Positions 25,006 to 38,119 of a DNA stretch of 64,000 bases are shown here, in pieces. How positions within the stretch are numbered: the first letter of the stretch is position 1; the number at the start of each line of letters is the position of its first letter. The notes under the pieces were generated by a model that saw only the letters and a program-made list of their open reading frames with translations, searched no databases and was not told where the DNA came from. The translations under genes and the position numbers were made by a program. This DNA comes from Casuarius casuarius (taxonomy: Eukaryota; Chordata; Aves; Casuariiformes; Casuariidae), in assembly GCA_003342895.1 (NCBI GenBank), contig PTFA01000055.1, forward strand, positions 2,945,629 through 3,009,628. The letters are read 5' to 3'.

Positions 25006-28000
25006 CAGGGTACCACTTATTGTGACTGCTGCTAGCATCTCTGAATGCGCACGTTGACTTATTAATGATTTTGAGGCACAATGAATAGTTATATGCTCCT
25101 GCTATAATTGTATTTGTTTTCAGCAGCTGTTGAAAGTTGCTGTTTTTTGATACTGAATAATTTATTTTAGATACAGGAAATATTAGCTATGAATCATCTG
25201 TTTTGGGATACATTAAGTTCTTCTTTAAAGATGACACCTGAATAATCACTTTATTATTTTGAAGTTTTAAAGGTAGAATTTAGTTTTCAGACTGCTGATG
25301 GCTCATGTTAATGTTTTGTTTTTTCTCCCTTATAGAATCAATAATGTATCTCTGCAAAAGAAAAGGATTCTATGTTGCTTTGATGTTTTTTCAACGTTTT
25401 AACCTTGCCTAATTCATACGTACTTCTCCAGTCCTTGGAATGTGATGTAATACACTTAGAAGGATTGTGATGGGCAGCTGAGTATGTGTTTTGACACATT
25501 ATGATAATCTTAATACTTTCAAGTAACTTTGACAAAAGAGTTAAGAAAAAGGGCAATGCATACTTTCATAGGCCAGATGCTACCCCCATTAGGAGGCAGG
25601 GTAACATTCATGCTCTCCTTGTCATCAGGGCTCATTCTGCAGGAGTCTTTCCATTGCCACAGAAATGGCGCTGAATCCAAAGCATCTGAAAGCCCGTCTA
25701 CGTAGATATTAGAGCTGGGAGATCTTTATAGAGCATGCAAGAACATATTGACAAGGCATAAACTGGTGCATGGTAGGCTTTAAGGGTGCTAGCAGGTCGT
25801 ACGTGCCCCTCGCGATTCTGGAGGAAATGAAGTAGCAAGGGAATTGTAGGGACGATGACACAAGAAGCAGGAATCAACTAAAAGTTAGGCTTTTAGTCTG
25901 TGCAAACCATTTTAGGATCCTCTTGTTGCCAGTGCAAAGATGCATGCAATTCTAGAAGTTTAATTAGTTCTTCCTAAGATACACAGAGATCTGTCCTTCG
26001 GAGGTCTCTATCTTTGTTCAACTGTGGGGAAAGCCTAGGTAACCACTTTAGACTAGATACCTAGGTTTTAGATGAGCGAATGTAGGTGAGATGAATGGCA
26101 CCTAACACTGAGTTGCTCCGTAGTTCTCAGTCATGCAGCCCAATGTGTTCAGTTCAGCATGATTTGAGGGACAAGTGTTTCCTCTTTCTTTTTATATGGC
26201 TTTGAAAAAGAAACACACACTGACTTGTGCAGGCAACTTGCTTATCATCTTGTGCTTTTTATATGGGAGAAGAGTATCCTTCCTGCACAATGGTTTCTCT
26301 GTACTACATTGCATCCTATTGTATCTCTCGTAAGATATGGAAAGTAATAACTGAAATACAATTTTTTTCTATTTACATAAATCCTATAAAAATGGTAATG
26401 CAGAGACTGCTCCACAACTGTGATTATCAGTCCCTTCAGTATTTTGAATACAGCAAAGAGGAAAACACAGCTCCATTTGATTAGTGATAATTAGGACTGT
26501 ACCAAATCTTCTTCCTTACACTTCTGAACAAGATAGATAATTTTCAGATAAATTGTTTTCATCAACAATTTTGAACCTGATGAAAGTCCTCAGTTTTCTA
26601 TTTCAAGAAATCAGAATGATGCCAATGCATTTCAACTGACTACCAGGAAATATTATTCATAACGTATCCTCAATATTTTAGGATCCAAATGAGCAAGAAA
26701 TCTCTCAGAATTAACAGAGTAATACCATGTCTTTCCACAGCAGATTAGCTGTACATGCTCACTTCAGTTCTATAACATTTCATTGTTTGGGGGAAGCAAC
26801 AGGTCAAGAAGGCTTGTGATAGATTTTTGAGATACTTTAATCTGCAAAACATGGGAGTAGTCTGATTTGAACAAAAGTTTCTATTTCATAGGCGTAAGTA
26901 TTCTTCAATAGTTGCTTTCTCTCAGGCTATATCTACATGGTTGTTTTGATTAATGTCTCTGCGTGTAGACTGTGTGAAGTGTATCTGCAGTTTACTTACT
27001 CAGCTAGGAGTACTAGGGTGAAGCCAAAGCCTAGGCTGTACCCAGACTGCAATGTGCCTGTTTTCTTGTGGGGATGAAGTAGTATCACTTCTATAATCCT
27101 CTAAGGTTTTACCCCTAATTCCCCTCCAGGGAATGGACTGCCTTTCCCACAACTGACTAGAAGAAAATCTGAGCCTTTGACTATCTTAACAACAAAAGAA
27201 GTGATGTGATATGTCCTCAAACACTCAGGTTATTCTAGAAACAGAAGAAATAGCCTTCTCTGGGTTAGCATTTGAGGAAGTTCAACATCTTGGTGCCAGT
27301 TGTCCATGATAATTATGTAGTATAACTATACCCTTACTGATGCTTTATGATAAAACAATCACTGAAAATGTTTAAAACTGGGTGGTAAGTACTGAAATAA
27401 ACCTGGATGTTTCTCAGTAATAACACGCTTTATTTCTAAATAGACGATAGGACAATGAATTGGGGCTGAACAGACTATTTTCTATAAAATAAGTCACGTG
27501 GACTCTCATGAGAGAGCTAAAGCTGTACCAAAAATTCTCATTAAAATATTAGCAAACTCTTCATTAAAACAGAATATTTTCAAACAGAAAAGATTATGTA
27601 AATATTTGGTGGATTACCTTTTATTGAGAAACACTACTGAAATCACAACAGTATATTGTGAATGAACATGTTGCTGGCCAACTTTTGTGAACAAATGTTA
27701 AGGAAAAATTGTGTATTCCTTTTCCAAACATTTTTGAAAAATATAGTTTTGGATTTTAAAAATGTGTTATTCTGGTCAGAATGTCAGTGTGTATTTAGTA
27801 ATGGAAGATACAAGACTTACCTGTAGCATAGATACTTTAGCAAAGGGATGCTAGAAACGACATATCTGTGAGTTTCACGTTTACAAGTTGCTTAATTAAA
27901 AGTATAAAAGAAAACAAAATTTTGGTCATTGAATGCAGATAGAAGAAAATTATACATTACTGCATAGTGATCTAATCAGTGTAGGAGACTTCAGTGTGTG

Positions 28001-28933
28001 GAACCCAGTGTACACGCTATCTTCTGAAATAAACTCGTAAATCTTACAGCTATAGACTGCCAAACACTCAGTTTAAAAGTGATCCACACAACAGTAAAAT
28101 GTGTTAAGCTTTGAATGTGCAGACCAAAAATAGAAAGTAGTTATTAAAAGATGTCTTTGTATGAGGAAGCATAAAATGCTAGAGAATTCTGATAGCCCTT
28201 TTCACATCTCTTCATTCTCTGCTATTCTTTTTTCTCTACCGTTACTCCTTAATATTTGATTTTTAATGAGATTTTTGTAAAGGATAATTTTCTTAATGAT
28301 ATTATTTCCTTACCGAATTCCATTGATACACCTGAACTTTTCCTTTAAGTGGTAAAGGCTTTTGTCTTCGTAATAAGAGTTAACTGCATGCAATTTCCTC
28401 TATCTCTCACTTACGAGTTATAGTACTTGGGGAAAAAAAGTCTAATTTTGGAAAAGAGATATTTTTAACTGAAAAGAAAAAAATACCATATTTTGGAACA
28501 AAAAAGGGCTAATGTTTGCCAGTTATAACAAATTGCCAAAGCTCTGAAAAATTCTCAGTATGTTGAATGATTTTTTTTTTTTTTTTATGAGCTCACCCCT
28601 AACAATTTCCTTTTCAATAGCCCTACTTATCCTGCAAATATGGTCTCCAACTGTGTCAGCTCTTACTACACCAACATTTTGTCTGTGCTCCTATTTTTGG
28701 TATCGTCATTAAGGGTATCTTGAAAATGCATCCTGCAAAGACTGCCCAAAGACTCTAAGCTTTTCAAAATCGGTTCAATTATTCATGAATCAAATTCATG
28801 TTTACGGAAGTGACTCAGGCAGTTAGGAGCACTGAAAGAGATCTATGTCATGCAGAGGACTGTGGTTAGAGACCCCAAGTGAGCCCAGAGCAAGAGAGAA
28901 GATCACTCTGTAATTGCACCATTTGTTAAGCAT

Positions 28934-28935
<2 letters not shown>
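25006..28935. other. Noncoding, AT-rich, no gene recognised
   Basis: The AT content is high and open frames are few and short. A T16 run lies at 28571-28586. No regulatory element stands out apart from the possible transposon relic at 26925-27080. Confidence 0.55.
26925..27080. mobile_element. Possible hAT-type nonautonomous DNA transposon relic
   Basis: The left end reads ggctatatctacatgg, close to the ggctatgtctacac start of old amniote hAT-type short elements. Inside, gggtgaagcc followed by ctaggctgtaccc resembles the interior of such elements. The right end is not clear. The family is named from memory and confidence is low. Confidence 0.3.

Positions 28936-28967
<32 letters not shown>
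28936..28967. repeat. T32 homopolymer
   Basis: A run of 32 T, followed by ATAA. No element body is visible on the downstream side that would make it an antisense poly-A tail. Confidence 0.95.
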
Positions 28968-28974
<7 letters not shown>

Positions 28975-29469
28975 CAATTGCTGATCTTGGTGGAAACAGG
29001 TTACTAAATCAGATAAGTTTTAAGTCTGACCTAGAGCTGCTGCGATCATGTTGAAGTGCAGTACAGTGCAGCACAGCACAACTAGCTTGGGTCTTAGAAG
29101 CAGCATTTTAGCTGTCCCTTTCCTGCTATGCTGATTCTGTTTTGTTTTTGATTCTTAGGGTAATTTGGTGAAAACCAACCTTTTATTGTCCTCTTGGCTT
29201 TCTGTGACACACAAGCTTTGAAGTCACTTCTAAAGTACTAATTAGTCTTTCACATTGCTTTTGAACCTTTACCTATGATGTCAGAATTTTCCAATTGTGT
29301 GTAAGGCTGATTTTGGAAGTGCTGAGCTCGGATCAGGAGGAGTTGCAAATGCTTAGAACCTCTGAAAAATAGCCCATTTCATAGAGGATAAATAAGGATT
29401 AATGATGTAGGCACCCAATAAGCATATTGATACTATTGAAATAGGTGAGTGAAAAAAGTATCCAAGTCA

Positions 29470-29600
29470 CTTTAAAGGAATTTTAGGAAATTACACTGAG
29501 AAATCAGATGACTTGCTCAAGGCCATAAAGGAAGTCTGTGGAAACACCAGAAATAGATCCTAGGTCTTCTGAGAGCTGGCAGTGATTCCTTAAAGACAGA
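29470..29600 (-). mobile_element. MIR-like CORE-SINE relic, antisense
   Basis: The plus strand reads ttttaggaaattacactgag, then gacttgctcaaggccata, then aggaagtctgtgg and gatcctaggtcttctgag. This follows the reverse complement of a MIR element (ttttacagatgaggaaactgag, gacttgcccaaggtca, aggaagtctgtgg, cccaggtctcctgag). MIR is a tRNA-derived SINE that is very old in amniotes. The copy is diverged and truncated. Confidence 0.6.
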
Positions 29601-29832
29601 CTTATCCCTCCTCTTCCACTTGCTGTGCAGTGGAGTGCACCTCACAGCTGAGTAGAGAGTAGAACCTCAAAACATGCCTAAAAAACCATAAGAGTATAAG
29701 AACCCACACTTACTTTTTTGCTTTCTCCAGCTGATGTAGTCCTTCTGAATGCATGTGTTAGTAGGTGGAGATAGTTTATACTTCGTACACCCAAATCTCC
29801 TCTCCTCTTCTAAAGAATACTTGTAAGCACTG

Positions 29833-29874
29833 CTGTGTGTGGTGTGTGTGTGTGTTTGTTTGTTTGTTTGTTTT
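29833..29874. repeat. (TG)n followed by (TTTG)n microsatellite
   Basis: The tract runs ctgtgtgtggtgtgtgtgtg and then changes to repeats of tttg. It is a compound simple repeat. Confidence 0.9.
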
Positions 29875-30020
29875 AACCCAGATCTTAGCAGTTTGAGCTT
29901 GTGGATTTTGTATCTAAGCCTCTGGGTGACTATTTCTCACCTGTCTGTCAGAAATTAAGGGACAGCTAATCCTTTAGGTAGAAGAGTGCAAAGCTTTGGC
30001 TCCAAGAATGATGGACAAGT

Positions 30021-30046
30021 TTGTGTGTGTGTGTACATATGTGTGC
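30021..30046. repeat. (TG)n microsatellite
   Basis: A short tract of tgtgtgtgtgtg with a small acatatg interruption. Confidence 0.85.
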
Positions 30047-31699
30047 ATTGAAAGCTAGGTCTGTCCTTATAGCAAGTAGCTAAAGTGTGGAGCTTTGCAG
30101 TCTCCAAAACCTGTTCTCCGGTGTCTGTAATACTATCTTAATGACGAAACATGTCATGGCCTACAGGAGTCTTATGAGTTGCCCCTTGGCAGGTTTCTGT
30201 TGATGTGCTAAATCCTGTGGTTGACCTCACTGATGAGAGGAGCCACTTTTGTGGAAAGGTTTCCTCAAATGAGTAAAGTGAGCAAAACTGGGTTTAGACT
30301 GACTGAATAGTCCAGTTTTTTTTCAGAGACCTCATGTACTACCTCATCAAAATTATAGCTAATATTAAGCAATTTTGGTTAAAGGTGGACTGCAACTTTT
30401 CCTGTTACAAAGTAGCGTTTTCTTCCAAAATGGTACAAGCCTATAATCTCTCCTTGTCATGTTAATGATACTTCTTAGGATTTAAGGGGATGAAATAGTA
30501 TTGCTAAAGAAATTCTAGGTGTAGTTGAAGGACCCAGACATCTAGGAATATCAGCAAATTGTGGGTTGTACAGGAGATTTTCTCTGGATGAATTACTTCT
30601 GTTTAGAGATTTTTGTCTGTGAAGGTAGCAGATTTTTACAAATGTAGTCAAGGCTGAGCTTGGATTTCTCCTTTTGGGGATAACTAGAGGATTCATGAAG
30701 TCAACATGCCCCTGCCCCCTTACCCCCCCACTACAGAGCTTGACATGCTATACAAATTAGGTCCCTATAGTACTCTGGAAAATTGCATCCTTTTAAAGTT
30801 TTTAATGAAATGAAGTTTACGCAATCGTTCTTTCCCTTTCTGTATAACTTTTCAGTCCATCATGCTGTTTTTCTAAGTTTGATAGAAGAGTGGAAATTTC
30901 CAAGATGACGATCTTTTACAGGTTTTATGACAGTAGGAACCCAGACTTCTACCACTGAATTCTGAATATTTAGGTTTCGAAGTGTATGTACTCATTTGCC
31001 TTTTGGTGAACCGTTCTAAAGATTGGTCAGATTTATTTAAAAAAAAAAATTTCTAAAATGGGATTTGATCTGTATTATCTCCATAGTTTAGGGATCCTTC
31101 AGCTAGACAGTCCCCCCCCACTTCTCTTCCCCCTCCCCCTAAAGTATCAGTGTGTTGCTTTGTTTCTTGCAAAAAGGTTGAATGTCATGGGAGAAAACCA
31201 TGACATTGTTTTATCAGCATCCATAATGATGTGAATATTTGACCTGGCTTTTGGCCCATCTCTTCTAAAAGATAATAGTAAAGGTAAGAGTATTAAAAAC
31301 TGAATCAGAAAGCTGAGGTTTTGTAAAACCAAACCAAAACAAGCAATTCTGGCTAAGCTTCAGTTTTACCTAAGCCACCAAAATTTAGGGCTGAGTGAGG
31401 TTTGAATTTCTTGTTTTGTTTCTCTCATCTCTATAATAAAGAACCATGAATGACGTCAGTCTGTAAAAAAATCTTCAGTGAAAGCTTTTGTCTTCACAAA
31501 ACTGAATGACAGGTAACTGGATCAGTGTTGTTATGGCCATCACTTTGGATCAAGCATTCCAGTTTTGAGCCAACCCTAAAAACATGTTTAAAAAAAAAAA
31601 AAAAAAGAATCCCAAATGAGTTCGTTCCTTATAGCTGGTGAAAAAGCTGGCATATGCGTAAAGAAATTGTGTATACACATCTCACAGGCTTTTGATTTA

Positions 31700-32084
31700 T
31701 CTCTGGACTTGGTGGCTTGTACGGGCTTCCTCTGAGGGAGCTCACTCCAGCCACCTGCAGCAGAGGCAGCATGTAGCTGCGCCTCAGCTTTGCCTGCCCT
31801 CCTTGTGGTTTTTCAAGGCACACGGTGGGGGGGGAATCTAAGTAGGGGCTGCTGGAAGGAGTGTTTGGTTTAGGAGCTGCTTTGGCAAACTGAAGGAGCC
31901 ACAGCGAAGCGACAGTGCAGAGGGGTTTGACAGAAAAAAGAGAGAACAGCTTTTAAATGGTTGTGGCGACTCAGATAAAAGCAAAAGCAGGATCCAAAGA
32001 GGGATGGTGGGATGTGCGTGCGAGGAGGAGTGGAAGTTGGGAGTGTAAATGGGGAACGTGCTGGTGGGGACCTCAAAAGCGAGG
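31700..32084 (+). promoter_or_regulatory. Candidate promoter and alternative first exon
   Basis: Here the sequence turns GC- and CpG-enriched and purine-rich: cagcgaagcgacag near 31900, tggcgactc near 31965, gtgcgtgcgagg near 32015. A TATA-like ttttaaat lies near 31952. Two ATGs precede a good splice donor (gaggg/gtaag context, gt at 32085). The ATG at 32049 gives 12 codons beginning MGNVLVG, with Gly2 and Asn3 as in N-myristoylated proteins, and ends in phase 0. The ATG at 32012 gives a different frame beginning MCVRGG and ends in phase 1. I do not recognise the gene, and no downstream exon of matching phase was found. The reading as a first exon is an inference. Confidence 0.3.
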
Positions 32085-33589
32085 GTAAGAAGCTCGACGA
32101 GGTAGAAGGAGAAGACAGTGAAGAGGATCAGAAATGGAAAGACATGGCTGGTGCAACAGTGGAGGTTTTTAGCTGGCCTGACCAGGGGCCACGGGGACAC
32201 CGTGCCCCTAGGGAGGACAATAATGATGATTTTCTGAGTCGCTCATCCTGGTACAGCATGCTGCTCCCCAGGGATGGTTTGCCTGTGAGAAGCTGATATG
32301 TCTAACAAGTTAAATGTTCACATAGTTGCTTTTGGCAATGAAGATTATGACTCTGGAAAGCCTTATAGAGACGAGGCCTCCCTTGCCTGCTGCTGTAGGC
32401 AGAGGTCTATCTGGGCGTGTTTGTCTGGTAGCTGTGTGGGACAAGCAGAGAAAAGGCACCAGTACACAGACGTGAAAAAAGTTACAATCTGCCCCTGATC
32501 ATGAAGCAGTCAAAATTCTGGATCCAAGGTCGAGGACAGGCTTATGCGTATTCCAACAAAGAATGTGAAAATAAATATTTAGGTATTAATTTCCATTTGG
32601 ACAGAAAAGAGCCAGTAGGCTTCAAACAGCCTGCTAACTTGCAGTGAGTTCTTACTATGTGATCATCCCTAATGTGACATATTTTCATAGGCAATTTATT
32701 GTCATCTCTGCTCTGCAGTATTATAACCTTAGGAGATAACAGGGAAAATGCAGGGGTGCTGAGTTGTCTGCAGCTCTGATCTTGTAATGAAGAGCTTGTG
32801 TTATTATTTACAGAGCAACTGATTCATCCCAAAATGTGCGTTGTTTAGAATATGACGCACAATATGTTCAGTGATTCAGTTTCTACCATTTCCACTGTGC
32901 TGTCTCAGATGTTGTATTTGGTTCATTAAAATCTTGTATTCTGCTGCCACTTCATTAGTGTTTTTTTTCTTTTTTTTGCTTGGCTGCATAAACTATTCAA
33001 ACTAATATTTGGGAGGCAGCTGTAAGCCAAATTGCTGACCTCGAGAGTAAGACCTGACATGCCATAAACCACCATCCCTGGGATTTTCAGCCAGGGCAAA
33101 TGGTGTGACTCTCATGGGATTAACAGCTTTACTGATCCAGCTGCCAGTAGGAGCAGGCTATTCCAAAGACACTTGTAGTGAGTCCTTTGGCCTCATTAAG
33201 TACTGGTCTTCATGACAGAGGATTTTAGCCCTCAAACTAGAGATGAACTGAAGACTTTGATTTTGCTTTAGCAAAACTGTAATGAGATGAGCTGCTGATT
33301 TTGAGCTGTTTTGCTTGATCCAGCTGCTGTTTTGAACTATCAATCTGTAAAATAACCCTTCTTTTAAAACAACTTCTATTAAAAAAAAAAAAGGCTGTCA
33401 TATCTGTCTGATTGTAGAACAGCTCTGTTATATGTGGACTTGTGCTGAGAGTAGACCACACTTTATAGATCTCTAGCAGCAGGGGAAGAAGTTTTCTCAT
33501 ATCTGCTCTCCCTTTCCATTGCCAGGTGTTAATTCTGAAGTAAACAGAGACCTAGTTTTCTGCTAAAACATATCAGCTACTTGCTATTT
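32085..33589. other. Noncoding, no gene recognised
   Basis: An exon-like 39-base segment at 32605-32643 (acceptor ttccatttggacag, donor gtgagtt) reads KEPVGFKQPANL in one frame, but its phase does not join either frame of the candidate first exon upstream. An A12 run lies at 33381-33392. Confidence 0.45.
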
Positions 33590-33942
33590 TGGACAACAAA
33601 TACATTAAAAAAAATCTGTTTAATAAGGTTTTCAGTCAATAGCTGTTAAGTACAGTTCATTTATAAAAGGTCCATTGCTCACACTCACAATTCGCAATAT
33701 TTTGCCCAAATGATGGGTGCTATTTCTACTTCCTGACCAGGAGACTTGAAGCATAACATGCAGCTATTTTATTAAACGTACCACTGACAAACTGTTGGCC
33801 AATATCTTTCTGCTCTTTTAATTAGTCAGCCCTAACTTTAATGATGATATTAAAATGTCAGTGCTGTTCATTTCAGTGGAAAACTGGCTATTCATCCTCT
33901 CAGGTTGGACTCATAGGTATTAGAGGCAGAAACACACTGCTA

Positions 33943-33975
<33 letters not shown>

Positions 33976-34104
33976 CCCCCCCATTGCCCAAGGCAATTGC
34001 AGTAGGAGATAGCATCTCATCAGCATTAACTTTTATGCCATGACATTCTGCTCCCAGCTGACATGGGAGAGTTTATTATGGCAAACATATGGATGTATAA
34101 GAAG
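33590..34104. other. Possible conserved noncoding block split by T29-C7
   Basis: From about 33590 to 33940, and again from 33990 to 34104, the sequence has the even, information-rich texture of vertebrate conserved noncoding elements, with words such as ttttaattagtcagccc and ctttaatgatgatatt. A possible donor (gaag/gtaaga) at 34105 ends an exon-like segment from 34058. Conservation cannot be seen from one sequence. Confidence 0.3.
33947..33982. repeat. T29 followed by C7
   Basis: A run of 29 T (33947-33975) passes directly into seven C (33976-33982). The tract is a homopolymer junction, likely unstable and prone to sequencing error. Confidence 0.95.
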
Positions 34105-37100
34105 GTAAGAGTTCTGGGTAGAAGCCAGGCATCAAATTGCACCGGAGAAGAATTTTTGCATAGGATTTAGAAATTGTATATCCTGTATCCACTAGTGGCC
34201 CATCAAAAACAATCCCTTAAGGGGATTCAGAAAAGACCCTGTGACCTGAGTGTAGGCGTCTGCTGCCGAAGTGGCTGCAGACCTTATTGTCCTCAGTTGT
34301 CTTTCCTGCCCCACTGTGAGATGCTATTGCATGAGATGTGTATGTTCTGCTGCTCCAGCCAGGAGTCAGAGCAAAATTCAAACTATTCATAGCTGTAACC
34401 TGTGGCAGGGATATTTTGGATCTGTCTGATAGCATCTGTCTCTCTGCCCTTGTCTCAAAAGTGGTAAACTCTCGGGGGGAGAAAGGCTTGAAGACTGCAG
34501 ATGGGTAGGTGCTCTCTAAAATGATATGTGAGTAGGAAATGTGGCACAGTGCAAGTCCTGAAGGATGTTATATCATTGGTAAGTTAATTATTGGCCTGTG
34601 CATCTTTATTTTATGCCGGCAGCTGTGAATCAGCAAATCCAAGAATAAATGTTCGTCTGTATGTTTAAAGTACCATCTATGTGGCTTTCTGGGGAATTGT
34701 GTCCCAATAGACCACACAGTGGTTAAGGAAAACATTTGTTAAAATAGTGAAATAGTGTTTGCTTAAGTGTGGTTATACAGAACATTGTATTTTCAAAACT
34801 ACGCTTTGTTTAATAGTGATTTTGAGTACAGCAGTTTGGCCTGTGGCTTTGAATCTGGGAACTGCGTCACATGAAACATTAGGATCTGACTTCATTTTAA
34901 CAGACCTTGCTCTCTAGCTTAATACATTCAGAGCTTTGAAGCTGTTTTCATTATAATCCCTTCATTCAGCAGCTCCCCATTCAGCTATTTGAAGACTGAG
35001 ACTAAGTTCTGCTATATAAACTTTTTAGCCTAAGGGCAGACTTTTCCTTCTTAAAAAGGAGGAGTAGTGGTATTTTAGTGGGCCATGTTTGTTTTCCCAG
35101 TGCAGTTCGTCTGATGTCACAGGATTGTACTAAGCTTGTCTCTGGCATAAAAATGCAAGAGAAGGGATACTTGAGGCAGCTTTCAAACCGGCTCCATGAG
35201 ATTTCTAAAAAATATGCAACCTGTGTTTGGACTAATCCTGGAAAATGTTCATATCTTCTTAAAAGTAAATTTAATTGCCAGGGAGTTAGACTGGTTTCTG
35301 GATATAACAGTGGAGTAATGAAAGATACCATCAATGTACCTATGGTGAATTAGATTGGAAGCAGACTACATATATATGTATCTAGGTGCATATAGTCCAT
35401 ACGAGGAGCAATGTTGCTCCTTAGAGATCTTGGAGGAGGAGGTTATGACACTGGAGGTCACAATTTTCCTTCGTCTCTCTATGGTCCCATGCAGGACACA
35501 ACTCATTAGAAATCCGTACTTGTTACAGCATATGTTCTTCAATAAATTAGTACTCCTTGGGACGTATTGGGAGGTGACACCCTGTCTTTGCTTCCTCCCA
35601 CACAAAAAGCTGTAGGTAAGAGGTCTGTGCAACTCACTCCCTTTACCCCTTATGGTTTGTGCTAGGTTAATTCTGGCAGCAGAAAGTATAGTTTTGTGAT
35701 ATTGCCACACAGGCTGGTTGTGCACAAGTGTGCTGTATCCAGAACAGGTGCTATTTGTTCCAAAGTTAAGGGAAAAAAGGAGATGATGATGGTCAATAAA
35801 CTTCTACATGGCCATCTGCATCAGGTAGAGCTGATCTTTAAAAAGGAGGTAGGGAAGGGCTGTCATGCTGAGCTGTGTAGATGGGCAATTTAGATACTGC
35901 TCTTGATCGGAAAGAAGGGTGGAAAGCATCAACCATAGAGTCCCACGCTCTGTGCCAAAGACTTGCTGAGGCCTCTGTGCAGCTGCCTGGATTCAGAACA
36001 GCACGTTTCACAGTCAAGTCTGATGCTCAGTGTCTTGTCCTCTTCTTTTTTTCATCTATGAGGCCTCATGCTCTACAGAGCTCTGCTTTACTTTGCTATT
36101 GTTTGTGTTTGTTATGTTTGTGTTGTGTGATGCTTATTCAAATCAGATGCATTTTTTTCTGCCCGTTGTAAAGAAAAATCTCGGGGAGAATGAGGAGCTG
36201 CTTCTGCAGAAAGGCTCCTGTGGGGACGGTACTTTGCTTTCGGGAAGGTTGTCTGTAGGCCATAGCAACACCCACTCAAACGAGTTAAGCAAACCATTGC
36301 TCCTCGTGTGGTCGGATACTTCAGGCCTGTCCCTCTGCAGAGCCAAGCATGCTGCTGACTTCTCAAGGAGAGCACTTCATGCCTGCATCCCCAGACAAGG
36401 CTTTTAGACTTACTGCTAAAACTAGGTTCTTAAACCACCCATGACGAACTAAAGTGCCATCGTTATCAGATGTGCTAGATATCTGGTACCATGAACTCAA
36501 GTTACATCTATGTTGTATTTTAAGAACCTTAAGCTTTTCACAAGACCAGAATCACTGTTTTCAATGCAGTTGAAATCAAGATATGCTGGTTTGACTGCTC
36601 TGACTAGTATACACTTTGGTCTAAATTTACTGACCCCCTCCCAACATTAGGCACATCTCTATGAAAGAAAATATGCACAGCTTTAATAAAAAATGTATTT
36701 TCTCTGGATAGCTTGTCAGAAATTCTCAAGATGTTTTTGATCTTTGTTTTTTCTATAATCTAAGCCAAAATTATCATTCCCCCCCCGCCCCAAAGAAGCC
36801 AAACTAAAGGATTAAAAACTCCTAAAATACACGGGGAATCCAGTTCCTTTATTAAGACATAATTATTGGGCTTGCACAAGCAATAATTTTATTTGGTTTC
36901 TTCAGATCTAGGGCCTCAGAGTTCAGAGCAGTTGGAACACTACATATGCCTGGAGGCACGTCAGTTAAATTTATCTTTTTTCAGTCTGCTGCCAGAGCAG
37001 GATCTTGGTCTATACTCGAAATTACAACGGAGTCTCAGTTGGAGTTTGGTGCTGTTCCATTTCCTACCATTTTTAGCTGATGATACAGATTTCTCATATT

Positions 37101-38119
37101 TTATTTTCTTTTCCCTTATTCAAACTTGTGGTTAGTCAGAAGCTGAAACTATTATTATTTCATGATACTGATCTTCATACATAAATATTAGATCTAAGAA
37201 GCTAAAACTGGAAGCGGGGGAAAAGGTCACCTACCTTCTTGATTTGTTCTTACTTCCTTTTGAAGCTATTAGAAATTTTGTCACTGTGTCACAGTGGGAA
37301 AAGGAACAGTTTCTTTTTTCATGTCCCTTTTTTGTCTAACGGTCATGACTGGAGTCAAAATCCTCTTCTCGACATGTGCGGTTTGTTGGCCGTAGTGGGC
37401 ACCCTCTTTAGCAGAGATCTTTATCCTTCTGGAATACAAGTTACCAGAAGGGGATATTCATGTGCCCCAACTTCAGAGGGCAGAAAGATGCCTAAGCTAG
37501 TCTCTACAGGAAGCTGAGGCTGACAGTGGCTTGAAACAGGAACCACAAGGTATCTAGTCTTCGATGCTTATTTCAGAGGACACAAATTGCTCTGAGAATG
37601 CCCATTTCCACCTTGGACTGTACAGGGACCCTCTGGTGACTATCCAGCTTAGTTGTTCAAAGGCACAGCTCCACAGCAGCTTGAGCTGACCAAAAGTGGG
37701 TGTTGTGATCCTGTCCCCTCCTGCTGTTGCCTGTGCCAGTGTGCCTGGGAGGAGGTACATTACGCTTCTTTTGCGAAGGTTAGGTTTTGAGTGGCTCAGC
37801 ACCTTGAACCAATGTCCTAGCTGGATGAGAAGATGAATCCTACTTAAGGCGGGATGGAGGTCTCTTCTCCCCGGAGGACGGGGAGACGAGGGCTTTGTTA
37901 CACGGCTATGCGGGTACAAAACATAGAGGCAAGAAGATATATGTTATCAATGGTGGTGTTTTGCTGCTGGTGGTTAGCTACTTCTTCCACAAACAGACAA
38001 GTGCTTTGGTGGTTTTAAATTGTCTGTATGGTAGTGCAGTCATATCAGTAAGAGGTGCAACTTTTTTTCCCTATAGATGTAAATGCCAGCATAAGTCTAT
38101 AGTGCAGTTCTGATCTCTA
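34105..38119. other. Noncoding, no gene recognised
   Basis: Several open frames of 90-125 codons occur around 35000-36400 and 37554-37919, often on both strands at once. None contains a domain I recognise. A C8-type run interrupted by G lies at about 36779-36790. Confidence 0.5.

Larger units (their letters stand above)
29601..31699. other. Noncoding with microsatellites, no gene recognised
   Basis: Holds the (TG)n-(TTTG)n tract at 29833-29874, a (TG)n tract at 30021-30046, an A-run near 31040, a C8 run near 31111-31118 and an A17 run at 31590-31606. No coding signal. Confidence 0.55.

Noticed and set aside
31838..32200. 120-codon minus-strand frame
   Set aside because: It is the complement of a purine-rich stretch, giving Pro/Ser/Leu-rich sequence typical of shadow frames.
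32605..32643. 39-base exon-like segment (KEPVGFKQPANL)
   Set aside because: Its phase is incompatible with both frames of the candidate first exon upstream, and the donor is weaker.
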